DNA of 64,000 nt from Thereva unica. Its lineage: Eukaryota; Arthropoda; Insecta; Diptera; Therevidae. The stretch is from assembly GCA_949987705.1 (NCBI GenBank), contig OX465286.1, forward strand, positions 10,640,592 to 10,704,591, given 5' to 3'. The position numbers and the translations under genes are program-made. Below, one piece after another: positions 11,290 to 20,851 of the stretch. The notes under the pieces are model-generated. The model saw nothing but the letters and a program-made list of their open reading frames with translations. It ran no database searches and was not told the DNA's origin. Position 1 is the first letter of the stretch; each line of letters starts with the position of its first letter.

Positions 11290-13999
11290 CAAGTGTGACA
11301 AACAGGTAAAAAGATTCGTGGGTCATCAGCATTTGAATCAGTAGCATTGGTTGGTATTATCTGACAAGGATCAAGGACTCTATTGCAAGTATTGCGTCAT
11401 TTTTGCGGCCGGTGAATATGGCGGGCATCAGGCAAGCGCACGTATGGGTAATCTTGTGAAAACGCCACTGAAATCATTTGCAAAACTGACTGGAATACGA
11501 GGTCATCTTGAAAGCCACTTGAAAAATCAGTATCACAGAGATGCTGTAGAGGTCGGGCAGGAATTTCTTCGCCGCTACCACTCAAAAGATCCTGATGTTG
11601 TAAATATGATTACTACTCAACACAAAAAAACAGTTGAAGAAAACAGAGTCAAATTGCGCAGCATTGTTGAAACAATAATCTTTTGTGGACGTCAGAATAT
11701 CCCACTTAGAGGCCACAGAGATGATGGTAGGATTGCGAGCTGTGACGATGTGGATGTTTCTTTTTCGAACGAATGAAGGTAATTTCAGAGCTTTGCTTCA
11801 ACTTCGAATGCTTGCTGGAGATGCCGTTTTACAAGAACATCTGAAAAACGCATCATCAAATGCTTTGTATACTAGCAAGACCAACAAAATGAAATCATTG
11901 ACTGTTGCAAAAATGAAGTGCAAGAGCAGCTAATCAATCAGGTGCTTCAATCAGGAATTTATAGCATCATATTTGATGAGACTACACTGATAAAAAAACA
12001 TTCTTAGCTTAAGACAAATTTTTTTGAACGAAGCAAATCATGTTTTGGATATAAGGAAAACAAAATTGTCTTCGGATAAGCAATACTCATAGTCTTGGTT
12101 TTATTGTCTTTGATGAAGACAAAAGTTGACTAGAAGTAAGAAAAAAATTTCTTGGTTTGAGATACTCGTTTTTTTAATTTAAGCAACTCAAGGTAATAAA
12201 ATAGTGAATTGCCTCAATAAATATTGTCGAATTAAAGCTTAATCGTGTCTTTATTTAATACAAATGTTGTTTTTAATAAAAAAAATTAGTTTCTTGAGTA
12301 AAAATTACAACAATCTTATTTCGAGAAAAAAATATCTTGCCCGAAAATATAAGTGTTGAGCGAAGAAATATAATTGCTTGGCTCAAGAATTTCTAGTGTC
12401 TTACTCTGACACAGCATTCTCATGTTAAGACTGAAAAATGTTTCAACTCAAGACAACGAAAGGAAGACTATGGAATTGCTGGAATCAAGACAATTTTTTT
12501 ATCAGTGTACTGATACGTCGCATACCGAACAACTTAGCCTTTCTTTACGGTATTTTTACGAGGGCCAAATCAGAGAAGATTTCTTATCTTTTGTCGATTG
12601 TTACGAATCTATTCGCAAGGAGGACGTTGCTGAGCACGGAGAGAAACGACTTTCTGGCGAGGCTCTAGGTCATATAGTGCTGGATATTGTCAAGTCTTTT
12701 ACTTTGGATACCTCAAAATGTGTCGGGATCGGAACGGACAACTGCAGCGTAATGATTTCTGGAAACTAAAAGAATCTGGGAGCTGTTGCAACAATCCAGC
12801 TTGAAGCAACGAATGCCAAAAGATGCCAATGCTACAACCATTCTTTGAATAATTATCTTGCAAAGACTGGCAGTGTGGCGTCCTGCAGAAATGCTATGGG
12901 AACAATGAAAAAAGTGACTCAGTTCGCCAATGCTTCAGCCAAACGGGCTCACTTATTTCGACAAGAACTCGGTATAGCTTTCAGAGGGCTTTGTGAAACT
13001 AGATGGGCGGAAAGACACGATGGCGTTTTGCAATTTCGTACAAATTTGCCAGGAATCATGAACGCACTTGACAAAATCGAGAATTGGCAGGACAAGTCAA
13101 CATCATCGGAAGCTTTTTGTCTTCGCAGTGTCCTTGAAAACAGCGACTTCTTGGTTTCAGTAATTGTTCTATGCGATGTCCTGGGAACTACACAACAACT
13201 CAGTACTCTTCTGCAGTCTGAGTCGTTAGACTTGGTTTGTGCAAATGATGCTCTTCCAGATGTGTTGGCTATTCTACAGTCACATCGAGAAAAAGCATCT
13301 GAATGCTTTAAAAACCTATTCGTCGAGACGAAAATGATTACAGAAGAAAGAGGTATTCAAATTACCACTCCACGCAATTCCTCAAAAGCCCGACAAGAAC
13401 ATCGATCTAATCCACCGGCAGATAACGTGGAAGAGTTATACTTGAGGTCAGTTTATATCCCGGTCTTAGACTACGTTATTGCAGATTTGAAAGAACGTTT
13501 ACCTAAAGATACCTTAAATTCTTTTAATCTGGCCATATTCATTCCGAGCCGTATAACTGATAGCAGCGAAGATGTCAATAAAGCATTGTCATTGGCAATC
13601 CAATATAAGGATTTTCTTGAAGATGTAAGGGGAGCTGTATCCTTTAAAATGAAAAAGGAGTATGAATCCTGGAGACAAAAATGGAACCGAGAGAAGGAAA
13701 AGGGAAGTTCCATACCCGAAACTGCTGTTGCGACATTCAGTTATTGTAACAAGGATCAGTATCCTATCATCAGCACAATGATACAGATATTGCTTACGCT
13801 TCCATCAAGTGTTGCGACAGATGAACGGTCCTTTTCAACATTACGTCGTATTAAAACATGGCTGAGGACCTGCATGGGTGAAGACAGGCTTACGGGTCTA
13901 GCCCTGCTAAATATTCACCATGATATCCATATGAATATTGACAATATTATCGAAAGATTTGCTAAACAAAAAGCAAGAAGACTTAATTTTATTATTTAA
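11290..13999 (+). pseudogene. hAT transposase, DUF4371 plus hAT C-terminal dimerisation domain
   Basis: The gene starts within the TTF-type zinc-finger region (LYCKYCVIFAAGE, about 11381-11420). It continues through GIRGHLESHLKNQYHRDAV, IIFCGRQNIPLRGHRDDGR and NFRALLQLRMLAGDAVLQEH, the core IYSIIFDETT at about 11958-11984, and (after the MITE) DTSHTEQLSLSLRYF. It ends in the hAT dimerisation domain ATDERSFSTLRRIKTWLR...GLALLNIHHDI, stop at 13999. Defects: an in-frame TAG just before 11351, frame changes near 11770 and 11885, the MITE insertion at 11985, and an in-frame TAA at 12767-12769 before KNLGAVATIQ. The final 384 codons (12845-13999) are open. The N-terminus is short; only about 120 bp separate the left end from the first finger residues, so part of the gene may be deleted. 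Confidence 0.85.
11985..12507. mobile_element. TA-flanked MITE (Tc1/mariner-like) in the transposase core
   Basis: It has 14-bp perfect inverted ends CACTGATAAAAAAA, with TA on both sides (11983-11984, 12508-12509). Excision joins GATGAGACTA to CTGATACGTCG and restores the codons D-E-T-T-D-T-S-H of the DUF4371 core. The interior repeats the word CTCAAGACAA and its inverse. No coding capacity. An apparent open frame starting at 12422 begins inside this MITE and is not a natural start. Confidence 0.9.
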
Positions 14000-14740
14000 A
14001 TAAATAAAAGTTAAGTTAAGTAATTTCAATAACTAAAAACAAAATCTTTGTGTTTTTATTTATATTTGTGAAGCTCTACAACCCTTCGTCAAAAGCTTAA
14101 AAAATTCGCCAATAGATGAGGATGGCCCCCCCCAAAATGAATTTCTAGATCCGCCACTGTGGTTATGTAAATACTAGAGATTTTTTAAAATTTGAAAAAC
14201 CTCACTAGTGATTAGATGGGGAGAGAGTCGAGCCAAATCTCACGATATCTCACCAGGGGGGGGGGGGGGGGTCGATAAATCGCAAAAATAGCATAAAGTT
14301 TTTTATTGTTTTTGAAAAAACGCTCCAATCAAAAATAGCTCGACACTTTTTTTTCTTTTTAGTTTCTTTGAGGTTTTGAAAGTTTCATTGAAGCTTTGCC
14401 GCAATAAAATTAGAAGTGCCAAAACTTTTGGGTTAGGTTAGACCGAGTTCAGGCGAACCGTGATTGCAAGGAGTTGAATTCGCAGTATCGGCGGCTGTTC
14501 AAACCCTTGACAAAACGTTAGATTTTTTGAGGAAACTTAGATCAGATGAGAGTTTTGAAAATGTTTGTGTATAAAAGCTAGTTTGCTGGCAAATGATCTT
14601 GATGCTGAAAAAACATTCACTCAATCAGAAGGTATACGGAAAAGAAAAAAAAATATACCGATGGTCGTTAGGGGGGGGGGGGCGCCAAACACTTGTTTGC
14701 CCAGGGCGCCAAATATCCTCGAGCCGGGCCTGAATAGATG

Positions 14741-16113
14741 GATGCCATGCATAAATACTAAGAGACAGTTTTTCTCACAAATGAACTGGAAATTTTATCT
14801 AGAGAAATAATAAACGAAAAAGAAAAATGTTATTCGACGCACAACCATCATATCGCATCATTACATTAAAAGAATAGAGCAAAGTAGAAGGTATCAAGAG
14901 AATGCTGCTGACATATCATAACCTATCATATAAGACAAACGTCATAGCATGATCTATACGTATCTACCTCCTCCTCTTCCGCCCCACCGCATCGCTATTA
15001 TTATTATTTTGCTTCGCCATCATTTACGACATCATTCAATCCAACTGTCGTCTATCTACCAAACTCGTTGTTAAGTAGTTGAAAAGGCAAAGGTATCCTA
15101 TTCCCTACCCATATGTACATACCATACATGGATACAAAGTCTTGCGATTCCTTCTCTGATGAAGGCGCCAAGTACCGAGCTCATATAGAGGAATGCTTTA
15201 TATTCCTTGATTAAAGGGCATGGTAGTGGGGGAGCAGCGGGGGGAAGGGGGAAAGTCATCGTTTTGGTTCATTATTATATCCTTACATACAAATTACCCA
15301 TAAAATGAAAGGAACATTGAAATCAGATACCGATGAACATAATCCATTGCATGTAACACACACAGTATGCGAGTACACAGGTATATTGAATCAAAAACCA
15401 AAAAAGAAGAAGGACGGAAGGGGAATAACAACAACAACAACGAGAATAACCTGAAAGAAACAAACGGGATGAAAGGACTTTTTAGAGAGAGAGAGAAAGA
15501 GAGAGAGAGAGAAAGAAAGAAAGACTTTTTCCGGACAGAAGAGGGCGGCCCAGGCGGTAAGGGATGATGAAGGTGATACATGGGAATATAAAAATTGGTC
15601 TACACATGTGATTAGTGAAAGGATATGATGGATATACTTGTATATATCTATATATTTATATGTATATACGTAATGTGTATAGATGTTACAGGAATAATGA
15701 ATTGTGAAGGGGGATGTAAGCAAATTTCAAGGAAAATTACGAGATAACCGAAAAAATAAGGATGGAAAAGAACCACGAACCCCACCATAGGATTACACGT
15801 TTCATTCGAAAATCGTTATTCGGTTATGGATCTGTACTCTCGTGTGATTATGATAATGATGATGACAATAAAAAAATAATAATGGTTTATGAGAGACTAG
15901 GCCTTTATATCTGGGAAGCATGAACAACAGAAATATCAAGAAAGGGGATACATTTTTTTTTTTTTTTTACTTTTTATTTTTGCTTTTTTCAACTTCGCCG
16001 CCGTAATCAACGTAACAGAAGAAGTGTATCTAAAGGAGAAGAAAAGGGTGTCACCGTTTATCAGAATCTTATAAAGCGTTTCCGAGTCTAATTTTTATCT
16101 ATTTTTATTTTTT
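14741..16113. other. No gene or named repeat seen
   Basis: AT-rich sequence with a GA-rich purine tract at about 15480-15540 and poly-T at 15950-15970. The open frames here are short and of low complexity. LINE-A does not visibly continue past 14741. Confidence 0.5.
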
Positions 16114-16590
16114 AGGGGTCGTCCTTAAATTACGTGAGGCGATTTTTTCGGATTTTTCGACCCCCTCTCTCCCCTTGGTGAGATGTCGTGAGATTTGGCT
16201 CGACCCCATCCTCCCTAATCTCACGTGAGATTTTTCATATTTTAAAAAATCTCTAGACGTCATCTTCGCCAGTGTGTCTGTAGGATGCCAGAGCGTCACC
16301 TGCATGCCACGGCCTGTCAGGCGGATATCTGAAGTCTCATCGCTCAGTCAAACTGAGTATTGTGTGGCCTTCATCGGCCCGTGACTGCCGGCGGCCTGTA
16401 AGTAAAAGCAAGTATTTAGTGAAAAACATGTTTTACTTAATTTCACCCAGTTTTCTATCAAATTTACACTGTTTCTTGAGGGAAAAAAATTACGTGATAT
16501 TTGGCGAGATCCCCCTCTTTCCCACGTGAGATTTTGTGAAATTCGGATCGACACCCCCCCCCCCCCCTAAAGGCCTCACGTAATTTATTG
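16114..16590. mobile_element. GGGGTCG-family repeat, copy 2, short palindromic form
   Basis: It starts AGGGGTCGTCCTTAAATTA. The decayed right side ends GGCCTCACGTAATTTATT, the inverse of the left end. The inner arms contain GATTTGGCTCGACCCC and GCATGCCACGGCCTGTCAGG. At about 477 bp it is a short relative of the longer copies at 10.2 and 35.6 kb. Confidence 0.65.
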
Positions 16591-17990
16591 TTTGATCTTT
16601 GGCTCGTATCATTATGCAAACCCCGCATTCTTTTCAACTCTTTCATTACGCATCTTTGTTGGCACGGTTGGATCTTACTTTTTCTGCTGAAGTGATGTTG
16701 TTATGCATAAAATTTTGAATTTTCTAATGTTGACAAACAAATTCAAATTATTTCCGATCTAAAACACCAAATTTTTTTTAGCAAATTTCAGTAAAATCGA
16801 ATCATTGCTAAAATCGTACTGCAATTTGGAATTTTGAATACAATTGCAGCCATAAAAAGGCCGCGATGCCAATTTTCAATAAATTCAGAGCCAAAAACAT
16901 CTGCCATTTTGAATTTTCAAAATTATACCACAGATTCGTCTGTCATTTGCGCTCACAAAAATCCCCTGATACCGATTTTCAATGGAATCGGAGCACAATT
17001 GCAAATTTTGATTTTTTTTTTACAAAATTGTCAAATTGCATTGTCACGGGAAATCAATATATTTGCAAAGTTTCAGAAGAATCGGTTTAATAAATTGCAG
17101 TTGAAAAAGCTGTAGCAAGATTTGATGCAAAAATATATACGAGGTCAAGCTCTAAATAAAAAAAACATTAACTAAAACATTTTTTTACTTTTTTTGTCCG
17201 AACAAATCTTCAGACATTTAAAAAACAAAAAAATCTACATAATTCAAAGCAATAATCATATTATATCATATCATTCATATCATTAAAAAAAAAATAGTCA
17301 AGCCTTTTATACCTTGACTCACCAGCGTGCAATTCCCCTCCAAACGACACAAAACACTTTTCACTTCCCCACTACTTGCCAACCAACACCCATAACAGTT
17401 ACTTTTCGATTGATCGAGGAGTCTGCGATGCGCTTTGTTTAAATACTCGCGGCGAAGATCGATAATCGAGGGGAAATTCTTGATATCTTAATGAACAACG
17501 CGCGCACTTCTACCAACTTCTCACATTATGTTGTCCCTTAACAGACCTTTAAAGTTTAAATTCAGTTAGAGTAAAAGGAAATGTGAGAAGTTGGTAGAAG
17601 TGCCCGCCGTTGTACATTTTTAGTAAGGGTTGTGATGCGTTTTTTTTTTTTTTTTTTGAAAATTTATTTTGATTAGCTTTTACGAGGTAAATGTTTGAGA
17701 ATATCGTTAAGAGTGAGTTTTTTTCGAATTTTATTTTCCTAAAGGGTGCTAATGCTTAAAATACGCTTTTATAAATTAATAAATGATAAATATAAGAACT
17801 GTTAACGCCAAATAACACTGGGGAAAAAATTTTAAAAATATAGTGGCGGATTTAAGAATTTAAATATTTCTAAAAACCTTGTACGAAGGAGCGGAAGAGG
17901 TTATACAGGGCCACAGCGCTTAGGGAGGGGCATTTTGGGGCAATGCCCTAACTTAAAAAATGTCATCAACTGATATCAGCGGTCCTGGTG
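16591..17990. other. AT-rich stretch with degenerate repeats
   Basis: At 16850-17110 the words CCATTTTGAATTTTCAAAAT, CAATTGCAAATTTTG and CAAATTGCATTGTCACGGG resemble 60530-60730 and the tandem units of the Transib element. A small hairpin element lies at 17491-17617. No coding region recognised. Confidence 0.45.
17491..17617. repeat. Small hairpin (MITE-like) element
   Basis: Left arm ATGAACAACG...CACTTCTACCAACTTCTCACAT. The right arm is the inverse, ATGTGAGAAGTTGGTAGAAG...CGTTGTACAT. The arms are about 36 bp, with a loop of about 50 bp. Confidence 0.65.
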
Positions 17991-18589
17991 CACAGTGGGG
18001 CGAACGGCCTGTTTCGGTGAACAAAAGTCGAAAATCGAGGGTCGGAATTTTGCTGTTTGTGGAATGCAGTCGTGTACAGGAAGCTTTGGTGCATTAGAAT
18101 CCCGAAGGACAGGTCACAAATATCGACTTCCTGTTTTTCTACGGCAGTCGAAAGTTATGGTTGTCGAGCAAGCACGCGCGACGCTCTGCTGCCAGTTCGA
18201 AAACGAAAAGTTAAAGTGCGCACCAATCGAAGACAAATTGAGGGGCTAAAAAATTTAAGCATGGAAATTGACAATGAAGGTATGTAGAATAAAAATGTAT
18301 AGATTGTAAGACGAAAAATATTTTCCTTCTTTTCGAAAATAAATGTTGAAAATGGCATTTAAATTTGCACTTTTGCGGTCGAAAAATAGTGATAACATTG
18401 TAACAACCTCGAGCAACCCCGATGACTTTCACACGAAACTGTGCGTAATAGTATCTAGTTTAAGCCTTCATTAATGCCGTTTGCCTAAATTCGCCTAACG
18501 CATTTGTAGCCACGAAAAAGTAACACGGCGCACTGTGGAAAATGGCAGGCTCGTTCCGATGAAGAGAAAAAAAAGTATCAATTCGTAAA

Positions 18590-19220
18590 GCAGATATTCA
18601 AGCTGAATTCAAGAGGACTTTAGGGTCGAATATCGATGTTCCAAAACAGGGGTTTGGCAATACAAACGACGGCAATACAGCCAGACGTTTCTTCGATGAC
18701 GTTTCTTTGACGTCAAAAATACTGAAAATTGACGAGGAATTAATAGCCAATTGCAAAGTAATTTTGCAAACAATTTCATGTGGCTTTGCAGTAAATATCG
18801 AAAACTTTAAAATATATTGCTTGAATGTCGCGAAGAAATACGTAGGCTTGTATTCCTGGTACCTCAGTGTATATTGTACTAATGCACGGAGCAGAAATTA
18901 TAGAAAGGGCTCCATTACCGATAGGCCAATTATCCGAGTATGCTCAAGAAGCACGAAATAAAGACATTCGTCGCTATCGCGAAAATTTTGCACGAAAATG
19001 TACGCGCGAAAAAACGATGTCAGACGTGTTCCATCGGCTTCTGGCATCTTCGGATCCACTAATTACTAGCTTAGAGAAACTCAAAACGAAAGACAGTAAA
19101 CCCCTACCTTCCAAAGTTACAAACCTTTTACTTCCCTTAGCCGGTTTGGATATTAATGAAAGTGCTATTGAAACAGACACAGATACATGTAACGACGACA
19201 ATTACGATTTTGACATTTGA
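18590..19220 (+). pseudogene. Transib transposase, C-terminal part (RAG1-like)
   Basis: The plus-strand reading carries LGSNIDVPKQGFGNTNDGNT, then ARRFFDD, then KVILQTISCGF and AKKYVGLYSWY in one frame. It shifts near 18870 into HGAEIIERAPLPIGQLSEYA, QEARNKDIRRYRENFARK and a Ser-Asp-Pro-Leu-Ile segment, with a stop at 19218-19220. The EIIER...IGQLSE..QEARNK.RRYR block matches the end of the RAG1/Transib catalytic core. The Glu of QEARNK corresponds to the third catalytic acidic residue of that family (family knowledge). The two Asp-bearing segments upstream are not recognisable, so the protein is inactive. Confidence 0.8.
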
Positions 19221-19344
19221 TTATATTATTAAGCTATGTAAATATAATACTTATTAGATATAATTTGTTAGCGCAGAAATAAAATTGGCATCGCAAGAAA
19301 CTGAACGTTCAATGTGAATTTTAATAATCCCATATAAAATTCGT

Positions 19345-19735
19345 AATCAGCGACCCCGAAAACCTTCCAAAACACATTTTCAGCGCAAGAGCATATTTTT
19401 TCCAAAAAACGTCCGCCATTTTGGATCCGCCATTTTGAATTTTGGAAATTTGACATCAAATTCGTAATCAGCGGCCCGAATACCTTCCAAAACACATTTT
19501 CAGCGCAAGAGCATAATTTTTTCCAAAAGACGTCAGCCATTTTGGATCCGCCATTTTGAATTTTGGAAATTTGACATCAAATTCGTAATCAGCGGCCCCG
19601 AATACCTTCCAAAACACATTTTCAGCGCAAGAGCATAATTTTTTCCAAAAGACGTCAGCCATTTTGGATCCGCCATTTTGAATTTTGGAAATCTGACATC
19701 AAATTCGTAATCAGCGACCCCGAAAACCTTAAGGT
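19345..19735. repeat. Tandem repeat of about 120 bp, three units plus a partial
   Basis: Units begin CGTAATCAGCG(A/G)CCCCGAA at 19345, 19465, 19586 and 19706. Each contains CCAAAACACATTTTCAGCGC, then CGCCATTTTGGATCCGCC and GGAAATTTGACATCAAATT. The array lies in the 3' part of the Transib element, next to its right end. Confidence 0.9.
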
Positions 19736-19810
19736 ACCAAGTTTCAGATCGGTAAACTCATTTTTGGACTTTTGTTCACCGAAACAGGCCATTCGCCCCA
19801 CTGTGCGGTG

Positions 19811-20493
19811 CTAGGATCAGTGATCCCGGAGCCCAACTTAAATACAGTCAATGTCAAAACTTTCTATACAGCTGACATTTGCTACTTCTAAGGTGAGTAC
19901 TACCTAAGTTACAAATAATAACGGGAATCTTTTGAAGCAAAAGTAAACCTTGTATATCAGTGTTTAGGGTCCCCCAGAACAAGTAGCTCATAACTAGTGT
20001 TCATCTTACATAGAATATGATCCACGCAAGAGAGGAGAATATCATATAGGTTTTTACCTCCATCGTCAAGTGTGCTAATCATATCTGGCGGGATATAGCA
20101 GCACAGCAAGAAGAGATTTCTACAAACGAGAAGAGATTCGACAAACTAGGAAGTGAGTTTGGTTTGCAAAATTAGATGGCTACGACAAGAGAGAAGTATG
20201 CCACCCCCTCGAGCTTCCGAGTCAGTGTAACGTCCACCTGGCCTCTGAAAAGAAAATAACGAAGTTGATCTTAATGAAGGAAGTCCTTCGCATTTTCAAT
20301 AATATGACGAATCGAAGAATTCAGCTGTATTGTAATATGGTTAAATATAATAATATGTTTGGGGAAAATAATATAAACCTGAATAAATGCATTTTTTGCT
20401 TTTTTCTATATTTATCACTGCTCGTCAATTAAGTAATACCTTAATCACTCACCCTCAAGTCAAAGTACGATAAAAACCAACCGATTGATCAGC
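19811..20493. other. No gene seen
   Basis: No recognisable coding region or repeat was found between the Transib right flank and the MITE at 20494. Confidence 0.4.
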
Positions 20494-20723
20494 GGCCTTA
20501 TTCTCGTTGTCGAGTGACGTGACAGATGTGTCACTTCGACTTTAAATTGGTATTCTAATTTGTCAATCTAACAAATTTCTGGCAAACAAATCGACTAAAT
20601 TCGTATTTAATTGTCGCAAGGTAGCGTGTGAAGCGACATTTTCCTCGATACACGTGAAGGCATCGATAGTTTCATTCGACCGGGTCTCGCGTAGTCACGT
20701 CACTTGCCAACGAGAATACCACC
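20494..20723. mobile_element. MITE-like inverted-repeat element
   Basis: Left end GGCCTTATTCTCGTTG; inverted right end GGTGGTATTCTCGTTG. GTGACGTGAC lies inside both arms. No clear target duplication. Confidence 0.6.
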
Positions 20724-20851
20724 TAAACAGACGAGGTAAATTGTTTTTTTTTTGAAACAAAATCAAAATTTAATCAAATTAAAATGGATCAAGGATTATA
20801 AGCAAGACCAAAATACCAATAGTGAGACAAGGATGAAAGCAAAATATGTAT

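Larger units (their letters stand above)
11167..14159 (+). mobile_element. hAT element with DUF4371-type transposase, complete ends
   Basis: It starts CAGTGGCGGATCC. The inverted right end is CAGTGGCGGATCT. Purine/pyrimidine-rich GGCCATGGCCCCCCC-like tracts lie just inside both ends. The 8-bp direct repeat TGGTTATG lies at 11159-11166 and 14160-14167. It contains one broken transposase gene, and a 523-bp MITE interrupts the gene. Confidence 0.95.
10174..14280. mobile_element. GGGGTCG-family repeat, copy 1, split by a hAT
   Basis: It starts AGGGGTCGTCCATTAATTA, followed by GGGTCGAGCCGAATCTCAC. Next come CACTTACAGGCCAGGTCGATG and CGTGGCATGCAGGTGAAGTC. It then runs through a body (about 10520-11158) that matches 35570-36110 in the opposite orientation. 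The right part (14168-14280: CTAGAGATTTTTTAAAATTT, GAGTCGAGCCAAATCTCAC) matches the end of the 16114 copy. Other copies lie at 16.1, 30.8, 35.6, 52.8, 56.9 and 58.4 kb. Non-coding; superfamily unknown. Confidence 0.7.
9929..14462. mobile_element. Long-TIR element inserted in the hAT transposase relic
   Basis: The left end CATGGCTCGCCTGAACTCAG and the inverted right end CACGGTTCGCCTGAACTCGG begin an inverted repeat of about 150 bp. It includes AAAAGTTTTGGCACTTCT and TGTCGAGCTATTTT in both arms. A 3-bp ATT flanks each side (9926-9928, 14463-14465) and may be the target duplication, but the exact ends are uncertain. No transposase recognised; the centre is filled by later insertions. Confidence 0.7.
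9772..14690 (+). pseudogene. Split transposase remnant of the outer hAT
   Basis: Two short coding relics on the plus strand belong together. The first (about 9772-9925) reads MSEDQSFNVEARCIAESLAK, then FWYKILYQINLVSKSF. The second (about 14477-14690) reads EFAVSAAVQTLDKTLDFLRK, then a stop/frame change, then IKASLLANDLDAEKTF and RKRKKN. The order matches the central part of transposases in the zinc-finger MYM/DUF4371-like hAT group (QINLVSK ... FL ... RKKK). Only a small part of the protein remains and frames are broken. The element at 9929-14462 lies between the halves. Confidence 0.6.
9262..14732. mobile_element. hAT element (CAGGCCCGGCT ends) inserted in LINE-A
   Basis: The left end is CAGGCCCGGCTTAAGGCACG and the inverted right end is CAGGCCCGGCTCGAGGATA. 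GCCCAGGGCGC lies subterminally on both sides. The 8-bp direct repeat AATAGATG lies at 9254-9261 and 14733-14740. Remnants of its transposase lie at 9772-9928 and 14463-14690. These are now 4.5 kb apart because a further element entered between them. Confidence 0.9.
17991..19805 (+). mobile_element. Transib element with RSS-heptamer-like CACAGTG ends
   Basis: Both ends begin CACAGTGGGGCGAA. The inverted repeat extends 38 bp (through TTCGGTGAACAAAAG) with one mismatch. The flanking 5-mers are TGGTG (17986-17990) and CGGTG (19806-19810), an imperfect GC-rich 5-bp duplication as expected for Transib. It carries a decayed transposase whose C-terminus is RAG1-like, followed by a tandem repeat block near the right end. 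At 1.8 kb the element is shorter than a full Transib, so part of the catalytic core has been lost. Confidence 0.85.

Noticed and set aside
12422..12769. Apparent small gene starting inside the DUF4371 hAT
   Set aside because: The first 28 or so codons lie in a TA-flanked MITE; only the part after 12507 is transposase.
19345..19735. CRISPR array
   Set aside because: The repeat unit is about 120 bp with no spacers, in an insect genome; it is an ordinary tandem repeat.
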